Below, piece after piece: positions 25,711-38,200 of a DNA stretch of 64,000 bases. This stretch comes from Bombus terrestris (taxonomy: Eukaryota > Arthropoda > Insecta > Hymenoptera > Apidae), in contig NC_063280.1 in NCBI RefSeq assembly GCF_910591885.1, positions 9,052,001 through 9,116,000 of the forward strand, read 5' to 3'. The notes under the pieces are model-generated. The model did no database searches, was not told the origin of the DNA, and saw only the letters and a list, made by a program, of their open reading frames with translations. The first letter of the stretch is position 1, and every line of letters starts with the position of its first letter. The translations under genes were made by a program, and so were the position numbers.

Positions 25711-28700
25711 ACGGTAGCATGGTTAACGAGTTCCTTGCTCCTGCTTCGTCGTTGGTATTCATATTGAAAGATCGTTGTACGAATCTATCAGCCTTTTTCT
25801 TTTTTTTTTTTTTTTGCTAAGCGCCGCTGGAAACGATGAGACCAGCGAATGAATCGAAGATGCGTATCTTCGTGTCCGATTTACATTTATATAGGCGACT
25901 AGATGATTTCTGTACAACTATTTCGTAACCTTCGTTACGTTCCTCCATTGCAGCAACAGTAGGGTAGAATCTATTCTTCTGGCTCGTTACAAATGTTTAG
26001 GTACTTGCTTAATGTGCGAGCATCATAGACATTTCAATGAACGATGCTAAAATTAAATGCAAATTTTCTGCGAACTGTTTCTGATGTATACGTGTACGTG
26101 AAACCATTATGAAACTTTTAGACGTAATTTTACTACGATTTTACTAAAATACCAATAACTTTTTCTAAATTACTAAAACCATTTACGTACGTGAAATTTA
26201 AATAATCATGCTTTAGTGTATTTCGATCATTTTTCGAATCGTTCTAATTCGTAAAAGATAGAAACGAAATATATCAAGTCGATAAGCGAGAGATTCTATT
26301 AATCGAGGAAATGGATGATAACATTTTATGGAGATGATTTTCGATAACCTTGCAATACGCTATTTTGCGCACCGTGCAGGCATAGACAAATCCGCTCTTA
26401 CGTTAGAGCAGTGCCATGTCCACAAAGGGGTGGAGTGAGACAGCTGCCTATGTGGCCAGGGTCAGGGTGCTCAGGGTAAGAGGTTGGAAAAGGAAGAAAC
26501 TGCGTCCATGTTGTTTCTATTCACCTGCCTTCCACGAGTAACGATTAATTAGCTAAAATTGCTTTTCTCGTGATTATTGAACGTAGAACGTAAACTGCAA
26601 GGACATACGTACTTATTAAATCGGTAGATAATTACTTGTTCTTTGTGGACGAATGAAATCATGCTATATATATTGTTCACTAAAAGTGATTTATGTACAA
26701 GTTAGAATACGTGACACAGATAGAATATATACAAATATTTTATTTCCAAATTGGAATTTTCGGTTCGTTTAATTAAGCGAACAATGGAAGGATATGATAA
26801 ATTAACTGATAAATTTATTAAATTCTTTGGTTTAAAAAAATATATCAACGAGAATAGAGTATTTTCACCGAAATAAAAATTATGTTTCGAAATGGAGGAT
26901 GAATTCAGAATATAGTCGACTACGTTTCGTCGTGCCATCCGGTTTTCCTGTTCCCCTACGTACCCCTCCCAATTTTAGAACGCCTATTCCGACCCTCCGG
27001 TAGCTTAGAACTATTCGATTACCCCTGTCCACCGTTTAATGGGGGCGTCCTTAGAGACGTATGCAAAGGAAACTTAGCCACAGGATATTATAAACGCTTC
27101 TCTAGCTTGTGTAGAAAAAGCACAGAAATCGCAAATATTTGTCGTATTTTTGTAGCTATTAGAATCAGCTTATCGTTACGTTTGTGTGTATTCTGTTACG
27201 TATCTGTAAATCGTAACATACTACACTGTTAAGTAATCTAATCACGATTCGTGTAATTTGAATATACTTTCAGTACTTACCAACATAATCCTGTTAAAGC
27301 CATAACATAACACGATGCTTAGTAGGTACATTAGCCAGGAACACGCTTTTTTAAACTTCCTATGTGGCTTCCCTCGGTAATGGTATATACCTTGATATAT
27401 TATATTTCATAGTTCACCTCCTCTTAGATATAACAAATTACGTAACGCCATTTTAAAATTGTATCGTAGTTTCTCGTTTTATTTGAGTGTTTCGTACGAT
27501 CATATTCATGTATATGATATCGTATATATTTTGTTTCATCATCCACATACGCTACATCTGTGTATGAATATACATAAAACTTATTTGTAATTTACAAACT
27601 TGTCTACACCCGTTACAACTGGTGTAATTAAATTATTAAAAAGTATCTATTGCCAAAGGAACGTTCGATATATGCGATCCTATTTCGACGGAATAGAAAA
27701 GTATAGAAAAGAGAATAAAAGACATATGAATAGTTAGAGATAACGTGGGATAATGGTAAATACTACGCACCGTTCTTTGTTGACGATAATTTGTTTCTTC
27801 GGTGTTTACAGTTTTAATTGTTATTTGTGTCTTTCTCTGACATCTATTGTACGATATATTTCATTGCTTTCCTTAATCACTGGCGAATAAAAGGAAAGGG
27901 AGGAGGGAAAATCCGAGTAACGGAAAATGAATTGGAAAGCTGCTGTGGCATTCTCTTGGGTTCGCAGCTGCTACGTGGTGTACGTATTATGTGATTTTAC
28001 TTCGGTCGAGTCGAAAGTACAATCTACATCTGTAACTTGCCATATGTTTCCATGCGATGCATCAAAAAATAGAACACATTTTTCCTGAAAAAGATTCAAG
28101 AAAACATAAAAATCATGAAGTTCTCCGTGAGTTTAAATTTATCTATATCTTACGTTCGATACACCATAATATTGAAAATACAAATATTTAAGATATACCT
28201 ATTTGTCGATCCTTACATATACACGTATATTGTCTCGTCGTTATTCTAACACGATTAAAGTGATTCTAAGGGTAGAAATACCGATCGGTAACGCGTTCTG
28301 TTCTTTAATACGATTTATTCTTTACAGTGGCACATAGTTTGTGCGAAAGCTATTCCTTCTACTTTACGTTAAAAAGAATTTTTACTTTTTTGATATTATT
28401 CTGGTAGAAACACAAAGTGCAGCGATAACTATAAATAGAACTAAAGTAAACATTTAGAAAGGCGTGATTGCATAAGCGCAATAATTACGTATAGAGTAAC
28501 AGAGTTTCTCAGTTATAATTATGACGATCGCTACGAAAGGCAGTTAATTAATAGATTTCGACTCTATGTTATAGATAGCTTTAGGCGGAGTTTAGAATAA
28601 ATTACCATCGCACCATGACAGTCGATAAGTTAGGATTTAGGAGATTCCTAACTTGCCAATGCAGCAGCTGCGGTTTCCAACGAGTGAAATTTCGCCCCGT

Positions 28701-30280
28701 ATTTGTCGCTAGAGGGTTTTTCGGCACCAAGAGAAAACATTAGATGGACTCGTCGTGATTTTGTTTGCACTTTACCGAATAAACTGTAGTCCCTTCCCTT
28801 CGATTTCGTTTAAATCCTCCCGAATTTATCAGAAAGATGTTAGTCTGTAGTACGTGCACACAACGCTCTGCATCTTTGAATAACCTCTTATTTTGTAAGA
28901 AATTTCTTCTCACGTGCTAATGAAAGATAAGATCAAATCTCTAAAATAACTCATCGTGTGTACAAATAGAGAATTTCTCGTACGTACTTCGTACGACATT
29001 ACAACATCGGTTGCTACAAAATATCAAATAATTATGCGCTAAGAATCTTTGAATTTCGATGCTTTTCTATTCTATAAGATACCGGAAACAACGTTATCGC
29101 ATTTATTTAACTAGATGAAATTGTCGTGAAACGTAAATCCATTTCCATGATGTTTTTCGTATATAACCGATTCTCGTGCGTTGAGCAGAATTTCAGAAGA
29201 TGTTCAGTTTTCGTCCGGGCGAGATCTAATCTCTCAGTGCTCGCTACACCCTCGCAGTAAGTTCTTCTCGTAGATAATTTGGAGCAGCCTGTACCAACAG
29301 CCTAATGAACAGTTGGTTCCTATTGGTAGAAGGCGCCCGCGTTTAGGCCTCGTTATGTTACGGTAGCGCAGCTGGCATTGCCCCGGATGGCCTCCCCCCG
29401 TTTCCCTCTCCTTTCCCTTCCCCATTTTCGAAACGATCCTGGTGCCCCTTCTTATTTCTCTAGCGACTCTAGCTTGTTGGCCTAGAAAACTATTCTCCGA
29501 GCAATAAATCGCCCTGCACGTACGAATAATCGGATGAAATACGAGCTGTACATGGTCATTATATGGGTTTCGTGGCTAAAATCTAGTGTCTTCTTTCTCC
29601 ATTTATCTTTTCACCGAATCAAATTTTCGAAAAATTCGTGCCGAGCACGGGAAACAGGGAATTACCCCGTGAATAGCGGCAAATAAGTATTACGCGCAGT
29701 AAAATTTATACGAAGGTAGAGAAATAGGAAAGGCTCGACTCGGCTCCACTCGACACGCTAAAATTCCTTGTGAAAATTAGTCACAGTTACGGGAACAATG
29801 CTGGCTGGCTATTGTTTTGCCTTTTTCTTTTCTTTTTCTTTTTCTTTTTTTTTTTTTTTTTTGAATCGTACCGCGTGTTGCCTGTTGGAATTGGAAAAAT
29901 AAAAAAAAATAAAATCGAATATAAGGTTGAAGACATTTAAGTCACGAGTTTCCTCAGATAAGTAATCTGTTCGATCGATATTCTACAGAGAGAACGTAGG
30001 ATCGAGACGAAATAACTTCGGATAGTCATAGATTAAAAATTTGAATGTCAAAATTCCAAATATTCAGATTTTATAAATAGGCTAAATTTCTAAATTGTTA
30101 CATGTTTCAAATAGCAATTTTTCAACCGTTTCAGACAAAGAATTTTTACCTCGATCGTTTCAAATCATCTTTCATTCCCTTGCTTGTATTTTTATTATAG
30201 TATCTCCTAACACTATATCTAGCTAATAATAACAACAACAGCAACAATAATAATAATAATATCTGCTCTTTAGTTCTAAT
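25711..30280. other. No gene seen; AT-rich non-coding sequence
   Basis: No frame longer than background and no recognisable domain. A more GC-rich island near 26380-26530 and another near 26930-27060 stand out from AT-rich surroundings but have no clear exon structure. A T-rich run ends near 29862. The stretch is either upstream of Imp or an intron of a longer Imp transcript. Confidence 0.5.
29820..29862. repeat. T-rich / CTTTTT simple repeat
   Basis: CTTTTT units merging into an uninterrupted T run. Confidence 0.9.
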
Positions 30281-30289
30281 CTTCTCAGG

Positions 30290-30446
30290 GACAAATCAAT
30301 TCATTGTGCGATTTAGGAAGGGATTTCATTTTTCAACGGTAGATTTAAACACTGAATTCAGCTAAATTCAAACATACAAACAGAATAATTTATTTATAAT
30401 TCTCAACGAGAATTTATTGTAAAATTCTTCCAAATAAAAAAACAAT
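30290..30446 (+). mobile_element. Degraded 3' end of a jockey-type non-LTR retrotransposon (copy B)
   Basis: The 3' part (about 30385-30446, including the motif ATAATTCTCAACGAGAATT and an A-rich tail) matches the 3' UTR of the better copy at 46 kb, read on its minus strand. Just upstream, a frame ending in a stop followed by Ile-Gln-Thr aligns with the last residues and stop of the copy-A reverse-transcriptase ORF (stop followed by Asn-Gln-Thr). Many substitutions separate the copies, so this one is older. The 5' limit is uncertain, and an AAT-repeat run lies just upstream at about 30220-30262. Confidence 0.6.
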
Positions 30447-31693
30447 TTTTTCAATAGAATGTACATCTGGATAGAAACCTTATTTCGTTTAGTTATTCCT
30501 CTTCTATGTTGTCATATTCTCGCCTGAATTTCTACGAACTAACCAGCGGCAAAGGAAATCTGTTAGCTGAGAAACGCTAAAAGGGCGTACTTCCACTTTC
30601 GAGTCCTTCTCGTTCCTTCTATGGTAGATTTTTGTTTTCTTACTTCGTTTTCCCTGGGCTAGTCGTAGGCAAGATTTTCTAGTTATCACGGTCTCTCTAG
30701 CCTGGCAGCTGCAGCTGTTTCGAAATGCCGTTGTAACGAGCGTATCCAAAGGATCGAGGAATCCATTATCCCGGCGTGAAATCGTAGGGAAAAAGATGAT
30801 GTTCCACAAAAAGAACTGATCTCACGGATGGATCCCTTGATGACAATATCCAGGGGTTGCTATGAGTAGCTTTTTTTTCCACGCAAATCCCTTTTTTTAT
30901 CTTTGACATAACTCTTTCGCTTCTTCTTACGGTTCGTCCTTTCTCATAATGCTCGTATTCAAGAATCGTCGCCATTGGTCTATCCGGCACGAAGATATTC
31001 CAAGGGTAAGTTGCCGAAGAAATTCAAATTTTCTTCCACGTGGACCGTATATGATTCTGAATTTTCAGAAATAAATAATCAATTCACCACGGTTGTTGTC
31101 GTGGAACGTATATCGCCTTAACGTTGTATTGCTAAAATTGTTAATTAAAGAAATATCGTATAAAAACGTATCGTAACGTTAAGTAAAAAGTTTTCCTCTT
31201 TTGCTGACTATGAGTCATGGGTAAAGGGACTTTTGCCTTTAGATGCACCGCTATGCTATATGCTATTTCGCTGTGTCGTTTATGGCCAAGAACCGAAAGT
31301 GTTTATTGCCATAACATAATCCCTTCGCGAATTTAACTGCGGCGTGCCGTTATTGTCTTGGACGGTTACCTGTCCCTAAGATTAGCATGCAGTTATTCCA
31401 GCAGATGGAGAATAGGAAAGTATAGCAACGATGTCTCTTGCGGTTACGCTACGTTAAAATAGGACAATCGTTTGATGTGCCGGAATTAGGATTCTAACGG
31501 TCACCGAACCATGTTACTCCTTTCCCAGCATGTTTTTGCTTGAATAGAACGACACAGCGACAAAGGATAATGTAACGTTCCCAACCGCATCTCTAATCTT
31601 CTATAATTTTCTTTTACATATTCCTGACATTTATTATAATAACGTTACGTCCGCGCGTAAAATGATTTGTTCGATGTTATGATAGGAATTATT

Positions 31694-31695
31694 TA

Positions 31696-31727
<32 letters not shown>
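31694..31727. repeat. TA dinucleotide repeat
   Basis: TATATGTG followed by uninterrupted TA units in AT-rich non-coding sequence. Confidence 0.92.
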
Positions 31728-32794
31728 ATGAGAAATATACACAACAATAATATCGGGAATTTGAGTATCCCTTAACGCATACGTAACAAGTATTAAGAGT
31801 TGATCGAGAGTAAGTAATTATTTGAGGAAATAAAAATGGCGTGCACTATAAACACACGGATCCAACCATGTTGCTCATGTACACGCGTACCTATATGTAG
31901 GTAGACGCGTACATGCACATATGGTAGCTGAAGGGGCAGGTTCGAGCACCAACGTTGGCAAAAGGGCCCAGCGTATAAATGGCGGCTGAAAATTCGCAAA
32001 CTCGCGAACTTTGTACAGATACGTTCGTCTCTTTCCGTTACTATGCATTTAGGACAATGAAATTTTCACTCGGAACATCGAATAAATAATGTATTACCCA
32101 AGCCACGCTACCTTAAGTCATCAAATATTCATTTTATTTGGTTCTAACGAATAGGAATATTAAAATATTTAGGATACACCGGAGAAAGATTTAATATTTT
32201 ACAGTGAAATCTACCAACTACACGACTTTTTCCACAATGTTACCTTTAATGCGCATTGCCCTGTTAATGCAACGTTCCATTTAAAGTTGCATACGATCAT
32301 TTTCTACGAAAATTTAACGTTTTTCGTTGAAAAGCAATGGGGTTTGCGTCGTTGTACATATCGCGGCTCTTTCACAAATGTTGTTTCTTCTTGTCACGTG
32401 ATTTCCTATTTATCCTTGGGACGAATAAATTATATTGCAAATAGAGCGCGGCAAAATTGCGGTAAAAAGTTATTCCTTTCCTCTTGTTCGTCTTACGTTC
32501 TGTTAAAATTATAAAAATTCAATTTCCGAGGTTACTAATATTCTAATACGATTTGTAGTCTCAATACGTCTAGAAGGTAGGGAAATCTACAATAGGAAAA
32601 AGTATATACTGTTGTATAGAATTTCTTATTTTCCACTATTGAAGCTACGCCATCGAATCGACCGGCCATCGTAAAGAACAAATTGATATTACTCGCTTTA
32701 ATACTCGACGAGCTTTTAGCAGTGTCTATCAGGTTCTTCCAAAAATTTCTTCTCTTCCATAAGGAAATAATAAGTGCACAACATCTTTTCTTTC

Positions 32795-32804
32795 ACATTA
32801 TCGC
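32795..32804. repeat. Target-site duplication of LINE copy C, left
   Basis: ACATTATCGC, repeated exactly at 32935-32944 on the far side of the insertion. Confidence 0.8.
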
Positions 32805-32934
32805 TACTAGATTCAACTAGAATGAAACCTGCTATAAACTTTTATAATCCAAGTTACAGTAACGCGCCATAATAATTTACTCATAATTCTCAATGACAAT
32901 TGATTGTAAATAGTCTACCAAATAAGAAAAAGAA
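32805..32934 (+). mobile_element. Very short 5'-truncated jockey-type LINE insertion (copy C)
   Basis: The 130 bp from TACTAGATTCAACTAG to the A-rich tail AATAAGAAAAAGAA matches the 3' UTR of the copy at 46069-46456 in inverse orientation, sharing the block ATTTACTCATAATTCTCAATG. It is bounded by a perfect 10-bp direct repeat ACATTATCGC (32795-32804 and 32935-32944), the target-site duplication expected of target-primed reverse transcription. Only the end of the element, from about the stop codon onward, was inserted. Confidence 0.82.
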
Positions 32935-32944
32935 ACATTATCGC

Positions 32945-34571
32945 ATTCGATCAATTATCAATTGATCATGCCCCAATAGAACAAAATGGATCCTCCGTAA
33001 TTCACTAAAATAATATAAAACAAACCAAAAGTCGCGCGTTTATTATTTCCCCATCGAACGAAAGAAACTTTTGGGGCAGTCTAATACGTTCCACATACCC
33101 AGTATAGACTTTTATTACCCAAAACTTACTCCTCTATTCTTCTGTCGCTGATAAAAAGGTCAACTTTGGCGGATAAAATCTATCACATCCATAGATAGTT
33201 ACAGATACAGTTGTAGCATCTGGCTCGGTGAAGAGGATTCTCAGTTGCGGACGTAGGAGGTGCGGCCACAGATGTAACCCCTCTCCCGTGTTTCCTTTTG
33301 AATTTTCATTCGGAAATGGTTAGACGAAGAGGGGACAGGCGGCTCGTAGTTGCATCCCCCCTATTGTCCTCGAATTCACAGTGTGCATCGTTGCATCGCT
33401 TTATTCTATGCAACTCATGGTGACGAGGGAAGCCAACAACGAACATCCTCTGCATGGCGGTGGCCTCTTCTGGAGGGGGAAAATCGGTGGAGGGGTAATG
33501 CATGCAGGTGGGGGGTAATGCATTTTGCAGGCTGGAGAACTGCAGCTTCCAACCGCCATAAGACATTCGTACGGTATTTTCGAATACGAGTGGAAATGGT
33601 ATTTTCCAGCTGGATCCGCTTATTTCTTCGAATTTGCCATACAAATTTTCGATAAAGGATCGGGAAAAATTTGAAGGGAAATCGTTGCAGCCTATCTCTA
33701 CCCTGTGGAAAATTGATAGACCATTGTTTCCTGTAAAATTTCACTGGTATCGGTTGAAATAAAATAAATCATTCTTAAATTATCGATATGCATTTTAGAG
33801 TCTTCTAAGCGCATCTTTTGTTTCTCTTGGAACTATTTTAAACGAGAATAAACGTAGGAACGTTTAGATAGTAAATTTATCTGTGCTTTTTTAACCAGTC
33901 GTAATTAATCCGTAGAAATTGTTAGGAACAATCTAATTAGGTGGGTACCATGCAATAAAATTTGTTTCCCTTACGCGAGCTGTCTAAACACAAATTACAG
34001 TTCCAATCGCGATACGAATTTCCTTCGAAATATTTTTAATAAATCTTAAAAAGAAACAATACGATATTAGATTAAATTATTTTAAACGAAGCTGTTATAA
34101 ATATCTTGGAAAACAATTCGCATAGAATATATAGCGCGTTACACATTTTTCCTATTATTTTTTATTACTCATCAGGAACTTTCGATGGCTTTCGGCATTC
34201 CTTACAAACATCATATACCTATCTATACATACAGTTGCGGATAAAAGAAAGTTTTAAAGTAAACGAATTTTGTACTAAAAATGAAAAAATCAAGGTAGCT
34301 CTCGTACTTCGTGGAAATTTCTTCCATTTTGATAACGGTCGTCTATCCTATGCCGCATAGAGTATTGCGTTTCGTTCGTCGCTCTTATCAAACACGCAAA
34401 ATTATGGCGTCTTTCTACACTTTTTACCTTATAAATCACATTTTGTCGAATAAATCATTATTTGTGCATCTGTACGCCCGCAATAATTTGCAACGTATAT
34501 TTTTCTGTGATAATTCCACAAAGACGATGCAAATTTATATCATTGGTATTATGAAGAGCCCTTGCCATAAC
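32945..34571. other. Non-coding stretch with a GC-rich island
   Basis: Between two mobile elements. The segment about 33230-33660 is GC-richer and open on both strands, with repeated GGGGTAATGCAT motifs, but there is no recognisable protein domain and no clear splice pair. The rest is AT-rich. Confidence 0.45.
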
Positions 34572-34575
34572 TTAA

Positions 34576-35270
34576 AGCGGTATCCCGAATTAGAATGTTT
34601 TAAAACAGCGTCTTTTTGAAATTTTTTTTAGAAGGGAAAGAAAGCAATGAAGTTATTGAATTTTGAGGTATGGTTTTATATATATTCAATGCATACAAAC
34701 AAATTTTTTTTAGAGTAAAAAAAAATTATAAAAGATTTCTAAGCCTATTTCATGGGCTGCAGTTTTCAATCGATGGGAAAGATCCACCTCGTAATTATGA
34801 CTGAAACAAAAAACCAAAAAAAGGACTAAGGACTATTATATATTTTTCTTCTCGACGAACTAAAAAAAGTTCGTCAAAAAGTTTATTTAAATAATTGTCA
34901 CAGCACCTTGAAGTTTATTTGTTCTTTTTATAAAACACATGTTTTCTTTAGTTCCGCCAAAATGTTTAATTTTACACTATTTTCTGCCTTTTTTTTTTAG
35001 TTCATCGAGAAGAAAAATATATAATAATTTAATCCTCTTTTAAGAAGAATTACAGGTGGATCTTTCCCACCGATTGAAAACTGCAGCCCGTGAAACAGGC
35101 TTAGAAATCTGTTATAATTTTTCTTTTTACTTCAAAAAAAATTTGTTTGTATTCGTTAAATGTATATAAAACCGTACCTCAAAATTCAACAACTTGATTT
35201 CTTTCTTTCCCTTCTAAAAAGAAATCACACAAAGACGCTGTTTTAGAACATTCTAATTCAGGGCACCCCC
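34576..35270. mobile_element. Foldback (palindromic) MITE flanked by TTAA
   Basis: Two arms of roughly 280 bp are near-perfect inverted repeats of each other around a central loop of about 130 bp. Matching segments include GAATTAGAATGTT near the left end and its complement near the right end, GGGCTGCAGTTTTCAATCG in the left arm and its complement near 35075, and TTTTTCTTCTCGACGAACT paired with its complement near 35000. The outer ends (AGCGGTATCCCG and, read inward from the right, GGGGGTGCCCTG) are each preceded by TTAA (34572-34575 and 35271-35274). This fits a piggyBac-type TTAA target duplication. There is no transposase ORF, so it is non-autonomous. Confidence 0.85.
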
Positions 35271-35274
35271 TTAA

Positions 35275-38200
35275 TATTTGTCGTTAAAATAATTGTTGTG
35301 GAAAGTGAGGCTCTGCCGATCAGCCGACTTCATTACAGATCCGTGGCAGACGTCTATTGGCGGAACTGCTCATGGTGGGGCAATGGCAATGCACATTTAC
35401 GCATGCCGTACGCCGAGTCTTGCATCGTGCATCGCATATTTGAGGCCGTGTGGGAGAGACACTGCACGATGGTGGGATACCACATGCGGCGTTAACTGGC
35501 AGAGGGGTAATGCATTTTACCAACGGTGCAGCCAGAACTGCAACCGACATTGATACGCCATTCGCTTGCATACTAACGCCGAAACATTGAACAGTCTTCG
35601 ACGACGTATCCGGCGATATTTTCAACAACCACACGATTTTCGAGATATCGTTCCTTACGACACCAAAAGATTTCCGACTTCCGAACGTAACGAACGTTTG
35701 AGGATAACCACCAAAATTGAAGGGATACGTGAAAGGAAATTCGGGTTTCTTCATTTTGCCTAACGTCGTCTTCCGCTCGTCACAATCCCGTTTATCTTTT
35801 GTTACGAAATATCGTACATTTTCAAAGAAAAAAGAAGTTGTTGGTCGGCAATTTGTTTTTACAAAACCGAGAGTTTCAGCGACGAAACACGATAGTGCAA
35901 TTTTGATTGGAAAAATTGGACGATCGTAGCGTGGAAAAATATTTGTCGGTCACTATATCCGTGTGAAAATGTATAGGAATAATTGCGATTGAACGGAGGC
36001 TAAGAGCTCCAAAACTATCGTATTCCACGGATTTTTCCACGTGCGTCGTAACTGAAAATGCAGTATCGAGAGATGCATGACATGTTCTATCTATGGTTCT
36101 ATTAAAATTAAATTCAGCATCGTGCATATCGCGATTAAAAGGAATACGAGATAGGAAAGAAAAATTTCTCTCGTTCAGTGTCAATGCGAAAGTGAAAAAG
36201 AATTTCGATCAAAGTTCCGCCTCTCGAATAATTTCTTTCGAACAGTCGTACGTTTGATTTATAGCCTACTACGTATTAGTGTTTCTTCGATATTCCGAAC
36301 GTACTGTGAAACATAAATATTTCAAAAAGGACGTTAGTTCCTCCTTAGGTCGTATTTGCCATTGTTTAAGTGACAAACTTGTAGAAAAGAAGTTGTCCTC
36401 TTTAATCGGAGGAAAAGAAGGATAAGTATAAGAAGATAGATCGGAGCAGTTTAAGATCCTGAAGAAACAAAGGCTGGGATAACGGTGAAAGTAAAAGTTG
36501 TCTTTTCTGGAGGCAGTAGCCTGACTGGTTGGAGCGTGCGTGGTCGGGGCCGCATCGGGAACGCGCCGGTCCTGGAAATAGCCTGGGACGTATCTCGTCT
36601 TTTCGTCCTCGTGCACGCCGTAAACCTGGAAAAGGAAAGTTGTTCCGGGTATCATCTGCCTCGGAGGCCCTTGCGGCCGATCAGGGTCGCGTCGATGGTT
36701 AGACGTGGTAAGGGCTGCTAGCACCGTAAAACTTTCAGGAGGGTGAACTGGGAAAGCGTCGAAGGGGCGTCGAGATATCGGGCGTAAAAATAGAAAGGGA
36801 CGAAGGCATACCTAGTAGACGGAAGCGGATAGATAGAGGGGAAAGCTGATTGCGAATGAAGAAGGACACAGTGCGAAGGGGAACGATGGCGGGAGTTGAG
36901 AGTCAGCAGGATGGAAGGAGAAAGATAAAGAGAAAGTACGTGACAGGGAGGAGAAGGTGAATAGGGGTGAGAAGGAAAACGCACGAGGGTTGATAAGAGA
37001 AGGAAGATCGTGCAGAGAGAAAGAAAAGGGTAAACGTAGGGCCGCGGCGTAGAGAGGGAAGCGGGAAGTTAAGGGAGAAGGTTAGTGGACGGGAGGCATA
37101 GGCCTTCCTGCAGGCAGGGGTGAGTCACCCTGTATTAACGAGCGGCTACGCCCATTCAAAAGATGGCTGTTTCCCGATTGACCAATTAGATTTCGCGATG
37201 TGGCCCGTGTCGAAAAAGCGCGGCAAACGTGACCCTCTTGGCCACCCTGTGGCGCGAGACCTCCGCTGGAGGGATGCTTTTATTTATGTGTCCTTTCTCC
37301 CTTCTTTCCCTTCGCAACGCTGGGGAAAAAAGTGTTCTCCCCTCCGCCGCACCGACCCCTCAGCGCTCTCACAATTTCTCCCCCATTCTTTTTGCTCCAC
37401 GAAAATTCAACGCGGAAAATGATAATCCGCTTCCGGTAGCGCGCATCTCGCACAGCCAGCTTTCACCATCTCCTGTTTGCAAGCATCTTGCGCGAGACCA
37501 TCTTAGCCATCGGATTCCCACGCTTTTTATTTAATCCTCTATATCGGTTGTATAATCGGTTCGATAATCGTGATCGATGGAAATTTGTAAGACCGTTCAG
37601 AAAATATGGCCACTTTTCTTTTTACAAATTGGGCGAACGGTTGTTTCCTCGACGAAAGATGGAATAACTGGGAACAGACGGTAATTTTTCATTGGAAAAA
37701 GATAGTAGAGCTAAGATGTTTCCGTTCTTTCGTTATTTTCGTTTTTACTCGTTGCCGCTGAGACGAGGTAGAAAATTGTAAGTAATTATTATCGGCAGTC
37801 GAGACCCGGAAAATTTTATAAAGCTTCGATTTCAGTAAATCGAGACACGATCTCCGATGAACTAGTGTTTTTTGGAGAGCATTTGTATTAAGTGATATTA
37901 GTATCAATTCATGGATTTATTAAAGCCTTTGCCGCTTGATGAATGTTATACAAGTAGGGAGAACTAATAAACGTTTCGCGATATCAGTCGTTCAGCGGTT
38001 TTAAAGTTTTATTTAGCATTCCAGTATTTTTAATTTCTCTATCGCAATTTTGTAACGCATTCCGATATACCGTTGACTACGATAAAAATGCAAATATTAT
38101 CACAGTCGATAAAACTATATAGAAATTAGTATTTACGACTTGTTTCATAAAATTACCACCTTATATATTTTCTGTGCTTTCAACGTGGGAAGGATATCGA

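Larger units (their letters stand above)
30447..32804. other. No gene seen; non-coding sequence
   Basis: No coding region supported. A TATAAATGGCGGC string near 31974 resembles a TATA box, but no start site or transcript evidence can be read around it. The GC-richer segment at 30530-30990 has open frames on the minus strand without recognisable domains. Confidence 0.45.

Noticed and set aside
33306..33644. Minus-strand frame of 112 codons with plus-strand frame opposite
   Set aside because: No domain, no splice-consistent neighbours, and both strands open because stops are rare in GC-rich sequence.
36269..36724. GC-rich minus-strand frame of 151 codons, with an acceptor-like TTCCTTTTCCAG inside
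   Set aside because: No matching donor and no recognisable protein domain. Kept only as a GC-rich island.
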